Of a stretch of DNA of 64,000 nt, positions 36,091-44,577 are shown one piece after another (position 1 is the first letter of the stretch; the number at the start of each line of letters is the position of its first letter). The stretch spans positions 1 through 64,000 of the forward strand of contig JAEYPP010000005.1 in NCBI GenBank assembly GCA_023410575.1, read 5' to 3'. The DNA is from Bacillota bacterium (lineage in GTDB: Bacteria; Bacillota; Clostridia; Lachnospirales; Lachnospiraceae). The translations under genes and the position numbers were made by a program. The notes beneath the pieces were generated by a model. It saw nothing but the letters and a program-made list of their open reading frames with translations. It was not told the origin of the DNA and searched no databases.

Positions 36091-37266
36091 CTAGTTTTTC
36101 CTCTCTCGATTCACAAGTTCATAGAATGTTGATTTTACGTGCAAGTAATCAAGGCATTTCTTAACATTAGCAGCAGCTTTCTCATTCTTAGCTTCCGATA
36201 CTTGGTTTGATTTTTTTACGGCACGTAATAAAATATTTTTCGGAGTATGCTCCATATCAATAAATTCAAGAATCTGCACTTTATATCCTAACATCTCTAA
36301 TATGTTAGCACGTAAAGAATCCGTAAAGAGTGCTGACATCCTCTCTTTGATTAATCCATACTTTAAGATAGACTCTAATTCATCACATTGAATCTGTTGA
36401 TTGAACTCATGTTGACAACAGGGTACAGATAATATCACTTTAGCTCCCCATTTATTCGCTTTATAAAGAGCATAATCTGTTGCCGTATCACACGCATGTA
36501 ATGTCACTACCATATCAACTTGATTACATCCCTCATAATCTGCTATATTGCCATGTAAAAATTGAAGTTTTTGATAACCATATCGTTCTTTTAACTCATT
36601 GCATGAGCGAATAACATCATCCTTCAAGTCAAGTCCAGTTATCTGTATATCATATCCCATCATCTCATGAAGATAGTAATACATAGCGAAGGTTAAATAA
36701 GATTTCCCACAACCAAAATCAATAATCCTAATCTCTTTCTCTTTTTTTAAGTTTGGCAAAATATCCTCTATAAATTCTAAGAAACGATTAATTTGCTTAT
36801 ATTTATCATACTTAGAACGGATAATCTTGCCTTCAGGACTCATAATTCCAAGATCTAACATAAATGGTATTGGTGTACCTTCTTGCAATATATATTGTTT
36901 CTTTCGATCATGCTCGCTGATTGTGATAGGTTGCATCACTTGTTCCTTTTTTACCTTAACAGTCGCAACTTGTTTTTTACTGATTAATATATTTGTCTGA
37001 GCCAATAAGCTTTTTATCTCAACCTGTTTAAATAATCCTTCAAACCATTGATCTAAATTATTCAGTAATTGCTCTTTTGTATAATTCTGATGAAATACCT
37101 TTGTTCCTCGGTATTCTGTAACTTGGTATAATAATTCTTTCTTTAACAAAATAGGACGGATTTTTATTTTAGTTATCAACTGCGCATCGGTTGAATTACT
37201 AATAATAATCTGTTTTAGCTCTTCATTGCAGTTAGTTTCAAATGCTTTATATATTTTTTCATCCAT
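36091..37266 (-). CDS. SAM-dependent methyltransferase (Methyltransf_32-like)
   Basis: A 391-residue protein. The SAM-binding core is in the C-terminal half: RIIDFGCGKSYLTFAMYYYL (motif I), then ITGLDLKDDVI and MVVTLHACDTATDYAL, a signature of the Methyltransf_32 group. The N-terminal ~130 residues are unassigned. Substrate unknown; relatives are described as putative RNA methyltransferases. First gene of the three-gene operon. Confidence 0.85.
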   Translation of the reverse strand: MDEKIYKAFETNCNEELKQIIISNSTDAQLITKIKIRPILLKKELLYQVTEYRGTKVFHQNYTKEQLLNNLDQWFEGLFKQVEIKSLLAQTNILISKKQVATVKVKKEQVMQPITISEHDRKKQYILQEGTPIPFMLDLGIMSPEGKIIRSKYDKYKQINRFLEFIEDILPNLKKEKEIRIIDFGCGKSYLTFAMYYYLHEMMGYDIQITGLDLKDDVIRSCNELKERYGYQKLQFLHGNIADYEGCNQVDMVVTLHACDTATDYALYKANKWGAKVILSVPCCQHEFNQQIQCDELESILKYGLIKERMSALFTDSLRANILEMLGYKVQILEFIDMEHTPKNILLRAVKKSNQVSEAKNEKAAANVKKCLDYLHVKSTFYELVNRERKN

Positions 37267-37418
37267 TCGGGTGTCATCCTTCTTTATTTTGTTATCATTG
37301 TACCCTTTTTTTCATATTTCCGCAAGGTGTGTAAGTAAAGCTTAATCTTAAGATTTTCGGAACATAGAATTAATTTTTCGCATATACTATATATGAATAA
37401 GCAAGATGAGGAAATAGA

Positions 37419-38798
37419 ATGGCTTTTCCTAATAATAATAGACAAAATTATCGAATGCGCCCAAACAATACTCCGCCACCAATCAAAAACCCTTACTTAT
37501 CACACCAGGAGCTTAAGAAAAAGGCTCAAGAATATAATGTAGGACAGTTAATACCTCAAGATAAAGACTCTAATTCCAGTGATAGTCGTCAAGTAACTCC
37601 CAATACTTCTGACATGACTCCTAGACGTAGGGATAACTTAATAATAAGAAATAATGACAGCATGATGGTAAGAGATATTAACAACGCAACGACAAGAAAT
37701 AATAGTGATATGAATGATAGTAATAGGATGCCTTTAGGTAATGATTGGGCAACTAAATCAACACGTTCATGGATGGATTCCATGGACAACACTATGTCTG
37801 TTCCTATGCCAAATGAAGAAACCAATGAAAATCTCACACCTAGATCGAATCCATATGATAACAATCGGAGTTTTCCATGGATGAACCCGCGTGGTGATGA
37901 ACGACTATCTCCTAGCACAACAAAAGATATTACTAATAGACCGCCTTGGTTAATGTATAGCGATGAAGAAGATAGAAGTCGTATGAATATGGATCGACAG
38001 AACCGCATGGATATGAATCGACAGAATCGTGTGGATATGAATGAACAGAACCGTATGGACATGGATAATCAAAACCGTATGGATATGAATGAGCAGAACC
38101 GTATGGATATGGATCGACAGAATCGTATGTTTATGGAAGAACAAAATCGTATGGGCATGGATCGGCAAAGCCGTATGGATATGAATCGACAGAATCGTAT
38201 GGACATGGATCGACAGAACCGTATGGATATGGAAGAACAAAATCGTATGGGCATGGATCGGCAAAGCCGTATGGATATGAATCGACAGAACCGCATGGAT
38301 ATGAATTGGCGCAACGGTATAGATATGAATGACCAAGACCTTATGAATATGATTGATCAAAACCGTATGAATATAAATAGGCAGAATCGTATGGATATGA
38401 ACAATCAAAGTCGTATGAATATAGAAAACGAAAATCTTCCGTTCCTTCCACGAAATGAGGAAGAGAATGAAGAATACAGGAAGATGATTCAAAGACATCC
38501 ACAGGATGTTCGTCGTATCTATACAGAGGTGCAGAAAGCATTTGATCGATTAAGTTATGCTGGTAGCTGGATCTATGACGAAAATCCTGATAGAGCTACA
38601 CTATTGCGATTATCGGAAGACATCTATCGATCTCTATTACCTATTACAGAAGATTACGATCCATCAACTGATCAACCTGTTACTATAGAAGAGGAAAATA
38701 GGGTGCCTGGATTATTACCAAACAAAAAATCTCCTCGCTGGATGCTCTACGTAGTATTTATTCTAGTTCAAAATGAACTAATGAATCGACGAGCATAG
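37419..38798 (+). CDS. Protein with 18 Met/Asp/Asn/Gln/Arg octapeptide repeats
   Basis: A 459-residue protein of unknown function. Residues 1-188 are hydrophilic and low in complexity (Asn/Arg/Pro/Asp-rich, MAFPNNNRQNYRMRPNNTPP). Residues 189-332 are eighteen octapeptides of consensus MDM(D/N)RQNR. The C-terminal ~110 residues form a compact helical domain (RKMIQRHPQDVRRIYTEVQ, then LRLSEDIYRSLL). No signal peptide or membrane span is seen. Spore coat or other structural assembly is a guess from composition only. GAGGAAATAGA precedes the ATG. Confidence 0.7.
   Translation: MAFPNNNRQNYRMRPNNTPPPIKNPYLSHQELKKKAQEYNVGQLIPQDKDSNSSDSRQVTPNTSDMTPRRRDNLIIRNNDSMMVRDINNATTRNNSDMNDSNRMPLGNDWATKSTRSWMDSMDNTMSVPMPNEETNENLTPRSNPYDNNRSFPWMNPRGDERLSPSTTKDITNRPPWLMYSDEEDRSRMNMDRQNRMDMNRQNRVDMNEQNRMDMDNQNRMDMNEQNRMDMDRQNRMFMEEQNRMGMDRQSRMDMNRQNRMDMDRQNRMDMEEQNRMGMDRQSRMDMNRQNRMDMNWRNGIDMNDQDLMNMIDQNRMNINRQNRMDMNNQSRMNIENENLPFLPRNEEENEEYRKMIQRHPQDVRRIYTEVQKAFDRLSYAGSWIYDENPDRATLLRLSEDIYRSLLPITEDYDPSTDQPVTIEEENRVPGLLPNKKSPRWMLYVVFILVQNELMNRRA
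37983..38414 (+). repeat. 24-bp tandem repeats (18 units) with a 96-bp duplication
   Basis: Eighteen in-frame 24-bp units encode MxMxxQxR octapeptides. Units 6-9 (38103-38198) and 10-13 (38199-38294) repeat the same four-unit order almost exactly, which shows a recent four-unit duplication. Several long open frames on the opposite strand are by-products of this repeat. Confidence 0.93.
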
Positions 38799-38831
38799 AA
38801 TAATAATATAAATAGAATGTTTTTTTATCAT

Positions 38832-38860
38832 AGAAAAAAGGGCCTTATGTAAGGGCCCTT
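38832..38860 (-). terminator. Terminator of the 97-residue gene
   Basis: GGGCC/GGCCC stem around TTATGTAAG, with an A6 run at its left end that becomes the T-run on the minus strand. Confidence 0.65.
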
Positions 38861-38880
38861 CTCTTAATCTATATAGTTTT

Positions 38881-39174
38881 TTATGCTACTTCATTCCTCT
38901 TTATTGTATGTAATCGTTTTTCATATGCACTTAATCGCTTAGCCATAGCATCCAAATCTGCATTGATTTCATCCCAATGTTCAAACGTTTGTGCTTCAGG
39001 ATGTTTTACATCGATAATCTGTTTATATCCTTTCATAAAGGTTAATAAATCTCTCAACTCACAAATTGTCTGTATGGCAAGCTCCTTCTGTACATCACTG
39101 AGATTTATCATATTGTTTGCACTTAATTCGTTCATTTGTTCAGGTTTAAGAGATATTTCGTCAAGACCATTCAT
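38881..39174 (-). CDS. Small helical protein of unknown function
   Basis: A 97-residue cytoplasmic protein with two or three amphipathic helices (VQKELAIQTICELRDLLTFM and LDAMAKRLSAYEKRLHTIKR), likely dimerising. No recognised family. GGGGGTG precedes the ATG and a terminator follows, so it is its own transcription unit. Confidence 0.65.
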   Translation of the reverse strand: MNGLDEISLKPEQMNELSANNMINLSDVQKELAIQTICELRDLLTFMKGYKQIIDVKHPEAQTFEHWDEINADLDAMAKRLSAYEKRLHTIKRNEVA

Positions 39175-39344
39175 AAAAGCACCCCCTTTACACTACATAT
39201 TGTACCTTATCACGACATAAAACACAAGGAAAAGAGTATGACAAAAGATGACACCCTTGTAACTTACTTTCGCTTTTATTCGACATAGATAAGTATTATA
39301 ATAGATATGAATTTTATACTTAATTTATTAGGAGGAAATAAGAA

Positions 39345-39761
39345 ATGAAGGATTCCAATTGTATCTTTTGTAAACTTGCATCCGGTGAGTTTAATTCTGC
39401 CACTATCTATGAAGATGATTTATTCCGCGCCATTCTAGATATATCGCCTGCTGCAAAAGGACATGCCCTACTACTTCCAAAACGGCATATTACTAATATA
39501 TTTGAATTAGACGGTATGGAAGAGATTAACGCATTAGCTGTTATTAAGAAAATTTGTACAGCTATGAAAAAAACTCTCAATTGTGATGGTATCAATATCC
39601 TTCAGAATAATGGTACTGCTGCTGGTCAAAGTGTATTCCATCTTCACTTTCATATAATTCCTCGATTTGATGGTGACCAAGTAAACATTCCTTGGTTTAC
39701 ACAATCCTATACAGATGGAGAAGCTGATGCTTTAGCTGCCAAGATAAAAGCCAATCTATAA
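39345..39761 (+). CDS. HIT-family hydrolase
   Basis: This 138-residue protein carries the histidine triad HLHFHIIPR near residues 98-106 and the N-terminal zinc-type CIFCKLASGE, the arrangement of Hint-like enzymes. They hydrolyse nucleoside phosphoramidates and related dinucleotides. AGGAGGAAAT precedes the ATG. Single gene with its own terminator. Confidence 0.95.
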   Translation: MKDSNCIFCKLASGEFNSATIYEDDLFRAILDISPAAKGHALLLPKRHITNIFELDGMEEINALAVIKKICTAMKKTLNCDGINILQNNGTAAGQSVFHLHFHIIPRFDGDQVNIPWFTQSYTDGEADALAAKIKANL

Positions 39762-39791
39762 ACAAAACAGTCATGATTCTGAAAGTTAAAA

Positions 39792-39833
39792 GGATGTCGC
39801 ACTAGCTGAATATTAGTGCGACATCCTTTTTTT
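39792..39833 (+). terminator. Terminator of the HIT gene
   Basis: GGATGTCGCACTA (39792-39804) pairs perfectly with TAGTGCGACATCC (39814-39826), followed by T7. The core resembles the larger inverted repeat at 45428. Confidence 0.9.
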
Positions 39834-39910
39834 CCTGCATTTCTTCTTACTCTTTCTCAACCCAATCATTTGATATATCTGCTAGCCTGTAACCAAGTAC
39901 AATAACACGA

Positions 39911-40981
39911 TCAAGTATTTGTAATAGCTTCCTCTATTAACTTTACAATTGCTGAAGTTGCATCGCTTTGCATACTATGATTCATCGCTTTTTGATATTT
40001 CTCTCGATTATCATATACATAGTTTACTCCTGTCAACAAAGTTTCATTGGTTAATTCCTCTTCCTTTATTACATAACTATAACCTTGATGTTCAAATGAC
40101 TCTGCATTCAAAATCTGATCTCCGCGACTCGCCGCTGCAGATAATGGAATCAGAATATTAGGTTTCTTTAAAGCTAAAAGCTCACAAATTGCATTCGCAC
40201 CTGCTCTCGAAATAACAAGATCAGCTGAAGCAAACAAATCACTTAGTTCTGCACTTATATATTCAAACTGTACATAACCTTTCATTCCTTGGTAATCTAA
40301 ATCCATCTTTCCTTTTCCACAAAGATGAATTACTTGAAAACGTTTTAGTAGCGTTGGTAATAGATTACGAACAGCTTCATTTACTTTAAGCGCTCCAGTA
40401 CTTCCGCCTATCACTAAAATTACAGGCATATTAGCGGTAAACCCACAGAAGTCTAAGCCTTTGATCTTATTGCCTGCAAACAATTCCTTTCGGATTGGTG
40501 TTCCAGTAAGGACTGCTTTCTCTTTTGGAAGATAATTTATAGTTTCAGGGAAATTAGCACACACTTTAACTGCAGATGGGATGCATAAACGATTGGCTAG
40601 TCCTGGGGTCATATCTGATTCATGTATAATTGTTGGGATTTTTTTCTTCTTTGCTGCCAATACAACAGGAACTGCTACAAAGCCCCCTTTTGAAAATACA
40701 ACATCAGGTTTTAACTTCTTCATCAATTTTTTTGCTTGGTGAATTCCCTTCAACACTTTGAATGGGTCTAAAAAATTCTTAATGTCAAGATATCGTCTAA
40801 GTTTTCCAGAAGAGATACCATAATAATTAACACCCAACTTTTCAATCAATTCTTTCTCAATTCCATGGTAGGAACCGATATAGTGAATGTCATAGTTCAT
40901 TTCCCTTAATTTTGCAATTAACGCAATATTAGGTGTTACATGACCAGCAGTTCCACCACCAGTTAAAACAATGCGCTTCAT
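39911..40981 (-). CDS. murG: UDP-GlcNAc:lipid I transferase
   Basis: A 356-residue GT-B enzyme of the usual MurG length. It has the lipid I/membrane-side loop TGGGTAGHVTPNIALIAKL, VFSKGGFVAVPVVLAA, and the UDP-GlcNAc site GGSTGALKVN and SRAGANAICELLALKKPNIL. It converts lipid I to lipid II at the inner face of the membrane. It lies outside a dcw cluster here, next to a TSCPD protein gene. Confidence 0.96.
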   Translation of the reverse strand: MKRIVLTGGGTAGHVTPNIALIAKLREMNYDIHYIGSYHGIEKELIEKLGVNYYGISSGKLRRYLDIKNFLDPFKVLKGIHQAKKLMKKLKPDVVFSKGGFVAVPVVLAAKKKKIPTIIHESDMTPGLANRLCIPSAVKVCANFPETINYLPKEKAVLTGTPIRKELFAGNKIKGLDFCGFTANMPVILVIGGSTGALKVNEAVRNLLPTLLKRFQVIHLCGKGKMDLDYQGMKGYVQFEYISAELSDLFASADLVISRAGANAICELLALKKPNILIPLSAAASRGDQILNAESFEHQGYSYVIKEEELTNETLLTGVNYVYDNREKYQKAMNHSMQSDATSAIVKLIEEAITNT

Positions 40982-40990
40982 ATCTGCCTC

Positions 40991-41239
40991 CTATTTAGCC
41001 TGTCTTAATGCTTGTGCTAATTGATCCGGGCATGATGTTGACTTCATTCCACAACGTACACCTTCAAGTCTAGCAATAACATCATCAACTTTCATTCCTT
41101 CAACAAGCTTACCTATGCCTTTTAAATTTCCGTTACATCCACCAACAAATTCAACTGACTTCACAACCTCTTCACCATCTATCGTTTCAAGTTCAAAATT
41201 GATTTCTCGTGAACATACACCACTCGTCTTGAACTTCAT
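40991..41239 (-). CDS. TSCPD domain protein (TIGR03905-like)
   Basis: An 82-residue protein with the TSCPD motif near the end (GMKSTSCPDQLAQALRQA) and Cys residues at CSREI, GGCNGN and RCGMKS. Single-domain members are common in clostridia; the domain also ends class II ribonucleotide reductases. Function unknown. It starts 9 bases upstream of murG on the same strand. Confidence 0.88.
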   Translation of the reverse strand: MKFKTSGVCSREINFELETIDGEEVVKSVEFVGGCNGNLKGIGKLVEGMKVDDVIARLEGVRCGMKSTSCPDQLAQALRQAK

Positions 41240-41381
41240 AAGTACCTCCTCTATTTGTATATCTTTGTATTACATTTATTCAGTCTATGTATATACTTCC
41301 CAAATTTGGTCTTCCCTATTTTATACTATATTAAATGATTTTGCAATTAATTCTTCCGATTTCTCCTGTGAAAAATCAGGG

Positions 41382-41410
41382 TTGTGGAAAAAAGCTTGTT
41401 TGGTTATAAT
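41382..41410 (+). promoter_or_regulatory. Promoter of mtnN
   Basis: TTGTGG (41382-41387), 17-base spacer, TATAAT (41405-41410), about 35 bases before the mtnN start. Confidence 0.65.
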
Positions 41411-41445
41411 AAATGCAATAAGATTTGGAAAAAAGGAGAATTTAT

Positions 41446-42138
41446 ATGATTGGTATTATCGGTGCTATGGAAGAAGAGGTTACAAAGTTAAAGCAAGTAA
41501 TGCAAGATATTGTTGTTTCCAACAAGGCTTGCATGGAGTTTAACAAAGGAACCTTAAGTGGAAAGAATGTAGTTGTTGTACGCTCTGGTATCGGTAAAGT
41601 AAATGCAGCCTTATGCGCACAGATTTTGATTGATGATTTTCATGTTGATTGCATTATTAATACAGGAATAGCCGGCTCTTTAGATAATAACATTAACATA
41701 GGCGATATCGTTTTATCTACAGATGCGTTACAACATGATGTGGATGCTGTTGCTTTTGGTTATGAGTTGGGAGTGATTCCACGTATGGAAACATCGACTT
41801 TTACTGCAGATGAAAACTTAGTATCGTTAGCAAAGAAAATATGTGAAAGAGTAAACCCGGATATCTGTGTATTTACTGGGCGTGTCGTTAGTGGAGATCA
41901 GTTCGTAGCGGATAAAGCAATTAAAGATCATATCGTATCAAATTTTAATCCTTTATGTACGGAAATGGAGGGGGCAGCAATTGCTCAAGCTGCCTATTTA
42001 AATAAAATACCTTTTCTAATTGTACGTGCAATCTCTGATAAAGCTGATAATAGTGCAACTATGGATTATCCTACATTTGAAGCAAAAGCGATTACGCATA
42101 CTGTCAACTTAATGATTGCTCTTATTGAAGCAATATAA
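41446..42138 (+). CDS. mtnN: 5'-methylthioadenosine/S-adenosylhomocysteine nucleosidase
   Basis: A 230-residue nucleosidase starting at ATG 41446, after AAAGGAG. Conserved features are MIGIIGAMEEEVTKL (catalytic Glu), NTGIAGSLD, FVADKA, TEMEGAAIAQAA (ribose-binding Glu) and RAISDKADN (catalytic Asp). It cleaves adenine from MTA and SAH, which relieves methyltransferase inhibition. A regulator gene follows 13 bases later in the same operon. Confidence 0.95.
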   Translation: MIGIIGAMEEEVTKLKQVMQDIVVSNKACMEFNKGTLSGKNVVVVRSGIGKVNAALCAQILIDDFHVDCIINTGIAGSLDNNINIGDIVLSTDALQHDVDAVAFGYELGVIPRMETSTFTADENLVSLAKKICERVNPDICVFTGRVVSGDQFVADKAIKDHIVSNFNPLCTEMEGAAIAQAAYLNKIPFLIVRAISDKADNSATMDYPTFEAKAITHTVNLMIALIEAI

Positions 42139-42151
42139 ATTGGAGGATTCT

Positions 42152-42661
42152 ATGGAGGGAATGGAACGAAGAGAAAAGTTAGTCGAAATACTTACACATC
42201 AATCTACCCCTATTTCTGGTACGGAACTTGCAAAGCAGCTAGGGGTAAGTCGACAAGTAATTGTGCAAGACATTGCTCTTTTACGAGCAACAAATAAAAA
42301 CATCCTCTCAACTACGAAAGGCTATTTACTGTACTATCAGGAATCAAAAAAAGTGAATCGTTGTTTCCACGTCAAACATACGACTGATGAAATATATGAT
42401 GAACTTTCTATCATTGTTGACCTAGGTGGGAAAATTCTTGATGTAATCGTTAGTCATGAAATCTATGGTACAATTCAGGCAGATTTGCTCATTTATAATC
42501 GACAGGATGTAATTGATTTTGTGGATAAAGTAAATCAAAAAAAGACAGTACCACTAAAAGAACTTACAGGTAGTTATCATTATCATACCGTAGAAGCAGA
42601 TAGTGAAGAAGTTTTGCTACGTATCGAAGAGGCCCTAAAAAAGAAAGGTTATTTATGTTAA
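42152..42661 (+). CDS. niaR: NiaR-like repressor (HTH_11 plus 3H domain)
   Basis: A 169-residue protein from ATG 42152, after GGAGGATT. A winged helix-turn-helix at the N-terminus (GTELAKQLGVSRQVIVQDIA) is followed by the 3H domain, with its histidines in FHVKHTTDEIYDEL, IVSHEIYG and GSYHYHTVEAD. This is the architecture of NiaR (YrxA), a metal-dependent, niacin-responsive repressor of NAD synthesis and niacin uptake genes. The transporter gene directly downstream would be a natural target. Confidence 0.85.
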   Translation: MEGMERREKLVEILTHQSTPISGTELAKQLGVSRQVIVQDIALLRATNKNILSTTKGYLLYYQESKKVNRCFHVKHTTDEIYDELSIIVDLGGKILDVIVSHEIYGTIQADLLIYNRQDVIDFVDKVNQKKTVPLKELTGSYHYHTVEADSEEVLLRIEEALKKKGYLC

Positions 42662-42668
42662 ATTAATG

Positions 42669-42697
42669 TTGACATGTTAAATTTCATATGATACATT
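42669..42697 (+). promoter_or_regulatory. Promoter of the EIIC_2-type transporter gene
   Basis: TTGACA (42669-42674), 17-base spacer, TACATT (42692-42697). The start would fall at about 42703, inside the palindrome at 42701-42733. Confidence 0.55.
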
Positions 42698-42700
42698 TAT

Positions 42701-42733
42701 TGACAAGACAGCTGTATATACAGTGTCTTGTCA
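42701..42733. promoter_or_regulatory. Large palindrome: candidate NiaR operator or attenuator/terminator
   Basis: TGACAAGACA (42701-42710) and TGTCTTGTCA (42724-42733) are perfect complements flanking the inner palindrome CTGTATATACAG. It overlaps the inferred transcript start of the transporter, as a repressor operator would. T7 follows on the plus strand, so it could also end the mtnN-niaR transcript. Confidence 0.55.
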
Positions 42734-42778
42734 TTTTTTTACGACATTATAAAATGTATATGTATAAAAGGAGGAGTT

Positions 42779-43840
42779 ATGAAAGAATTAAAGAAGATTT
42801 TAAACCGAATCTTTATTGAGGGTCTTAATGGTATGGCACTTGGCTTATTTGCTACCTTAATAGTTGGTACCATACTATGTCAGATTGCTGGTTTTTTTAC
42901 TGGTGATATTGCTACATATTTGTTATTTATAGGTAAAGTTGCTTCTCTTTTAACAGGCGCTGGAATTGGTTGTGGTGTAGCGTACAAGTTTAAGGAGAGT
43001 CCTCTTGTCGTTATCTCAGCTTCTGTTGCTGGTATGGTTGGTGCTTATGCTACTCCAATCCTGAAAGGAAATATTTTGGAAGGCAATATTATGTCTCTTC
43101 CAATTCCAGGAGAACCACTCGGTGCATTTGTAGCTGCATATATTGCTATCACAATTGGTCATCTCGTAGCCGGAAAAACAAAAGTTGATATTATTGTAAC
43201 CCCTGTTGTCTCCATTCTTTCTGGCTCTGTTGTTGGTCTTTTCGTAGGACCAGGAATCTCAAAAGGTATGGCAGCTATTGGCGAATTAATCAATTGGGGA
43301 GTTGATCGTCGTCCTATCCTTATGGGCATTATCGTTGCAATTATTATGGGTATGGTACTCACATTACCAATAAGCTCTGCTGCTGTAGGTATCTCTTTAG
43401 GCTTAACTTCCATTGCTGCTGGTGCGGCTTGTGCAGGATGTTGTGCTAATATGGTTGGTTTTGCAGTTGCAAGTTATCGCGAGAATAAAGTAGGCGGTTT
43501 AGTAGCACAAGGATTAGGAACTAGTATGTTACAAGTTCCTAATATCGTCAAGAAGCCAATTATTTGGTTACCTGCCATTATATCAAGCGCTATTGTTGGT
43601 CCGATTTCTGCAGTCATTGGTATGACAAATAATCCAGTTGGATCAGGTATGGGAACTTCAGGTCTCGTTGGACAGATTAATGCATATGATAGCATGGTCC
43701 CAACTTTCGGTACAGTTCCTACTCTCTTACTTATTGTCGGTATGCACTTTGTATTACCTGCTATCCTTTCTTTAGGCGTATCTGAATTTATGAGAAAGAA
43801 AGGACTTATTAAGGCGGGAGATATGAAACTTTCTAACTAA
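42779..43840 (+). CDS. PTS_EIIC_2-type membrane transporter
   Basis: A 353-residue protein starting at ATG 42779 (MKELKKILNRIFIEGLNGMA) behind GGAGGAG. About eight to ten membrane spans, very rich in Gly, with a GxGxGCGVAYKFKESPLV segment and PLPIPGEPLGAF loop as in the PF13303 group. Although related to PTS EIIC, no EIIA/EIIB genes are near, so transport may not be phosphotransfer. Its position after a NiaR-like gene and a palindromic operator candidate suggests a vitamin precursor such as niacin as substrate, which is an inference. Confidence 0.75.
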   Translation: MKELKKILNRIFIEGLNGMALGLFATLIVGTILCQIAGFFTGDIATYLLFIGKVASLLTGAGIGCGVAYKFKESPLVVISASVAGMVGAYATPILKGNILEGNIMSLPIPGEPLGAFVAAYIAITIGHLVAGKTKVDIIVTPVVSILSGSVVGLFVGPGISKGMAAIGELINWGVDRRPILMGIIVAIIMGMVLTLPISSAAVGISLGLTSIAAGAACAGCCANMVGFAVASYRENKVGGLVAQGLGTSMLQVPNIVKKPIIWLPAIISSAIVGPISAVIGMTNNPVGSGMGTSGLVGQINAYDSMVPTFGTVPTLLLIVGMHFVLPAILSLGVSEFMRKKGLIKAGDMKLSN

Positions 43841-43883
43841 AGGGAGATAAATTCAAATATAAATTAGTGTTTTAAATTAGCCT

Positions 43884-43922
43884 AAAAAGAATGAGCTATA
43901 TACCATCTAGCTCATTCTTTTT
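43884..43922. terminator. Bidirectional terminator
   Basis: AAAAAGAATGAGCTA pairs with TAGCTCATTCTTTTT over a short loop between convergent genes. Confidence 0.85.
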
Positions 43923-43949
43923 TCGTGTATGTTAAAGATATAACTTCTT

Positions 43950-44468
43950 TTATTCCGATAAACTATATTGTGTAAATTCACCATCTTCTAATATCATATA
44001 TCCATGTACAGTTCCTTCCTTTGGTATGGAAACAGAACCTGGATTCACATACTGGAATTCTTTTATATTGCGATTCGCTGTCACATGTGTATGCCCATGA
44101 AGTAAAATGTCTCCTTTTTTTAAAGGCGGTAGATTATCCTCATTAAAGAGGTGTCCATGTGTAGCAAAAATTGTTTTTCCATCCAAATACAACATAATGT
44201 AATCTGCCATACAAGGAAATTCTAACACCATTTGGTCTACTTCTGCTTCACAGTTTCCCCGTACACATAAAATCTCATCCTTGATACTATTTAACATTGT
44301 AATTACCTGTTTTGGACTATAATCTTTCGGTAAATCATTACGTGGCCCATGATATAACAAATCCCCTAACAATAAAAGTTTATCTGCCTTTTGGGCATAA
44401 TATGCTTCTATTAGCTTCTTACAATAATATGCGGACCCATGAATGTCCGATGCAATCATTAACTTCAT
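43950..44468 (-). CDS. YfcE-type metallophosphodiesterase
   Basis: A 172-residue calcineurin-like phosphoesterase with all metal motifs: ASDIHGSAYY, LLGDLLYHGPRND, VRGNCEAEVD, ATHGHLFN and LHGHTHVTA. Members hydrolyse phosphodiester model substrates; the physiological substrate is unknown. Single gene. Confidence 0.93.
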   Translation of the reverse strand: MKLMIASDIHGSAYYCKKLIEAYYAQKADKLLLLGDLLYHGPRNDLPKDYSPKQVITMLNSIKDEILCVRGNCEAEVDQMVLEFPCMADYIMLYLDGKTIFATHGHLFNEDNLPPLKKGDILLHGHTHVTANRNIKEFQYVNPGSVSIPKEGTVHGYMILEDGEFTQYSLSE

Positions 44469-44577
44469 CCTTTACCTCCATTGACCTGTCACACTTCATG
44501 TGCTAAACTTAGACTAATTGTTCCATATTAAGAAGAATTTTTGAAAACATAGTTTATTAGCAAAGAAGGTTATTGTT

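Noticed and set aside
37950..38541. Minus-strand frames rich in IHIHT or RFCRFISIR repeats
   Set aside because: Shadows of the 24-bp repeat in the plus-strand gene 37419-38798.
42701..42740. Calling the palindrome simply a terminator
   Set aside because: T7 follows it, but the promoter just upstream would start inside it, so an operator or attenuator role is kept as an equal option.
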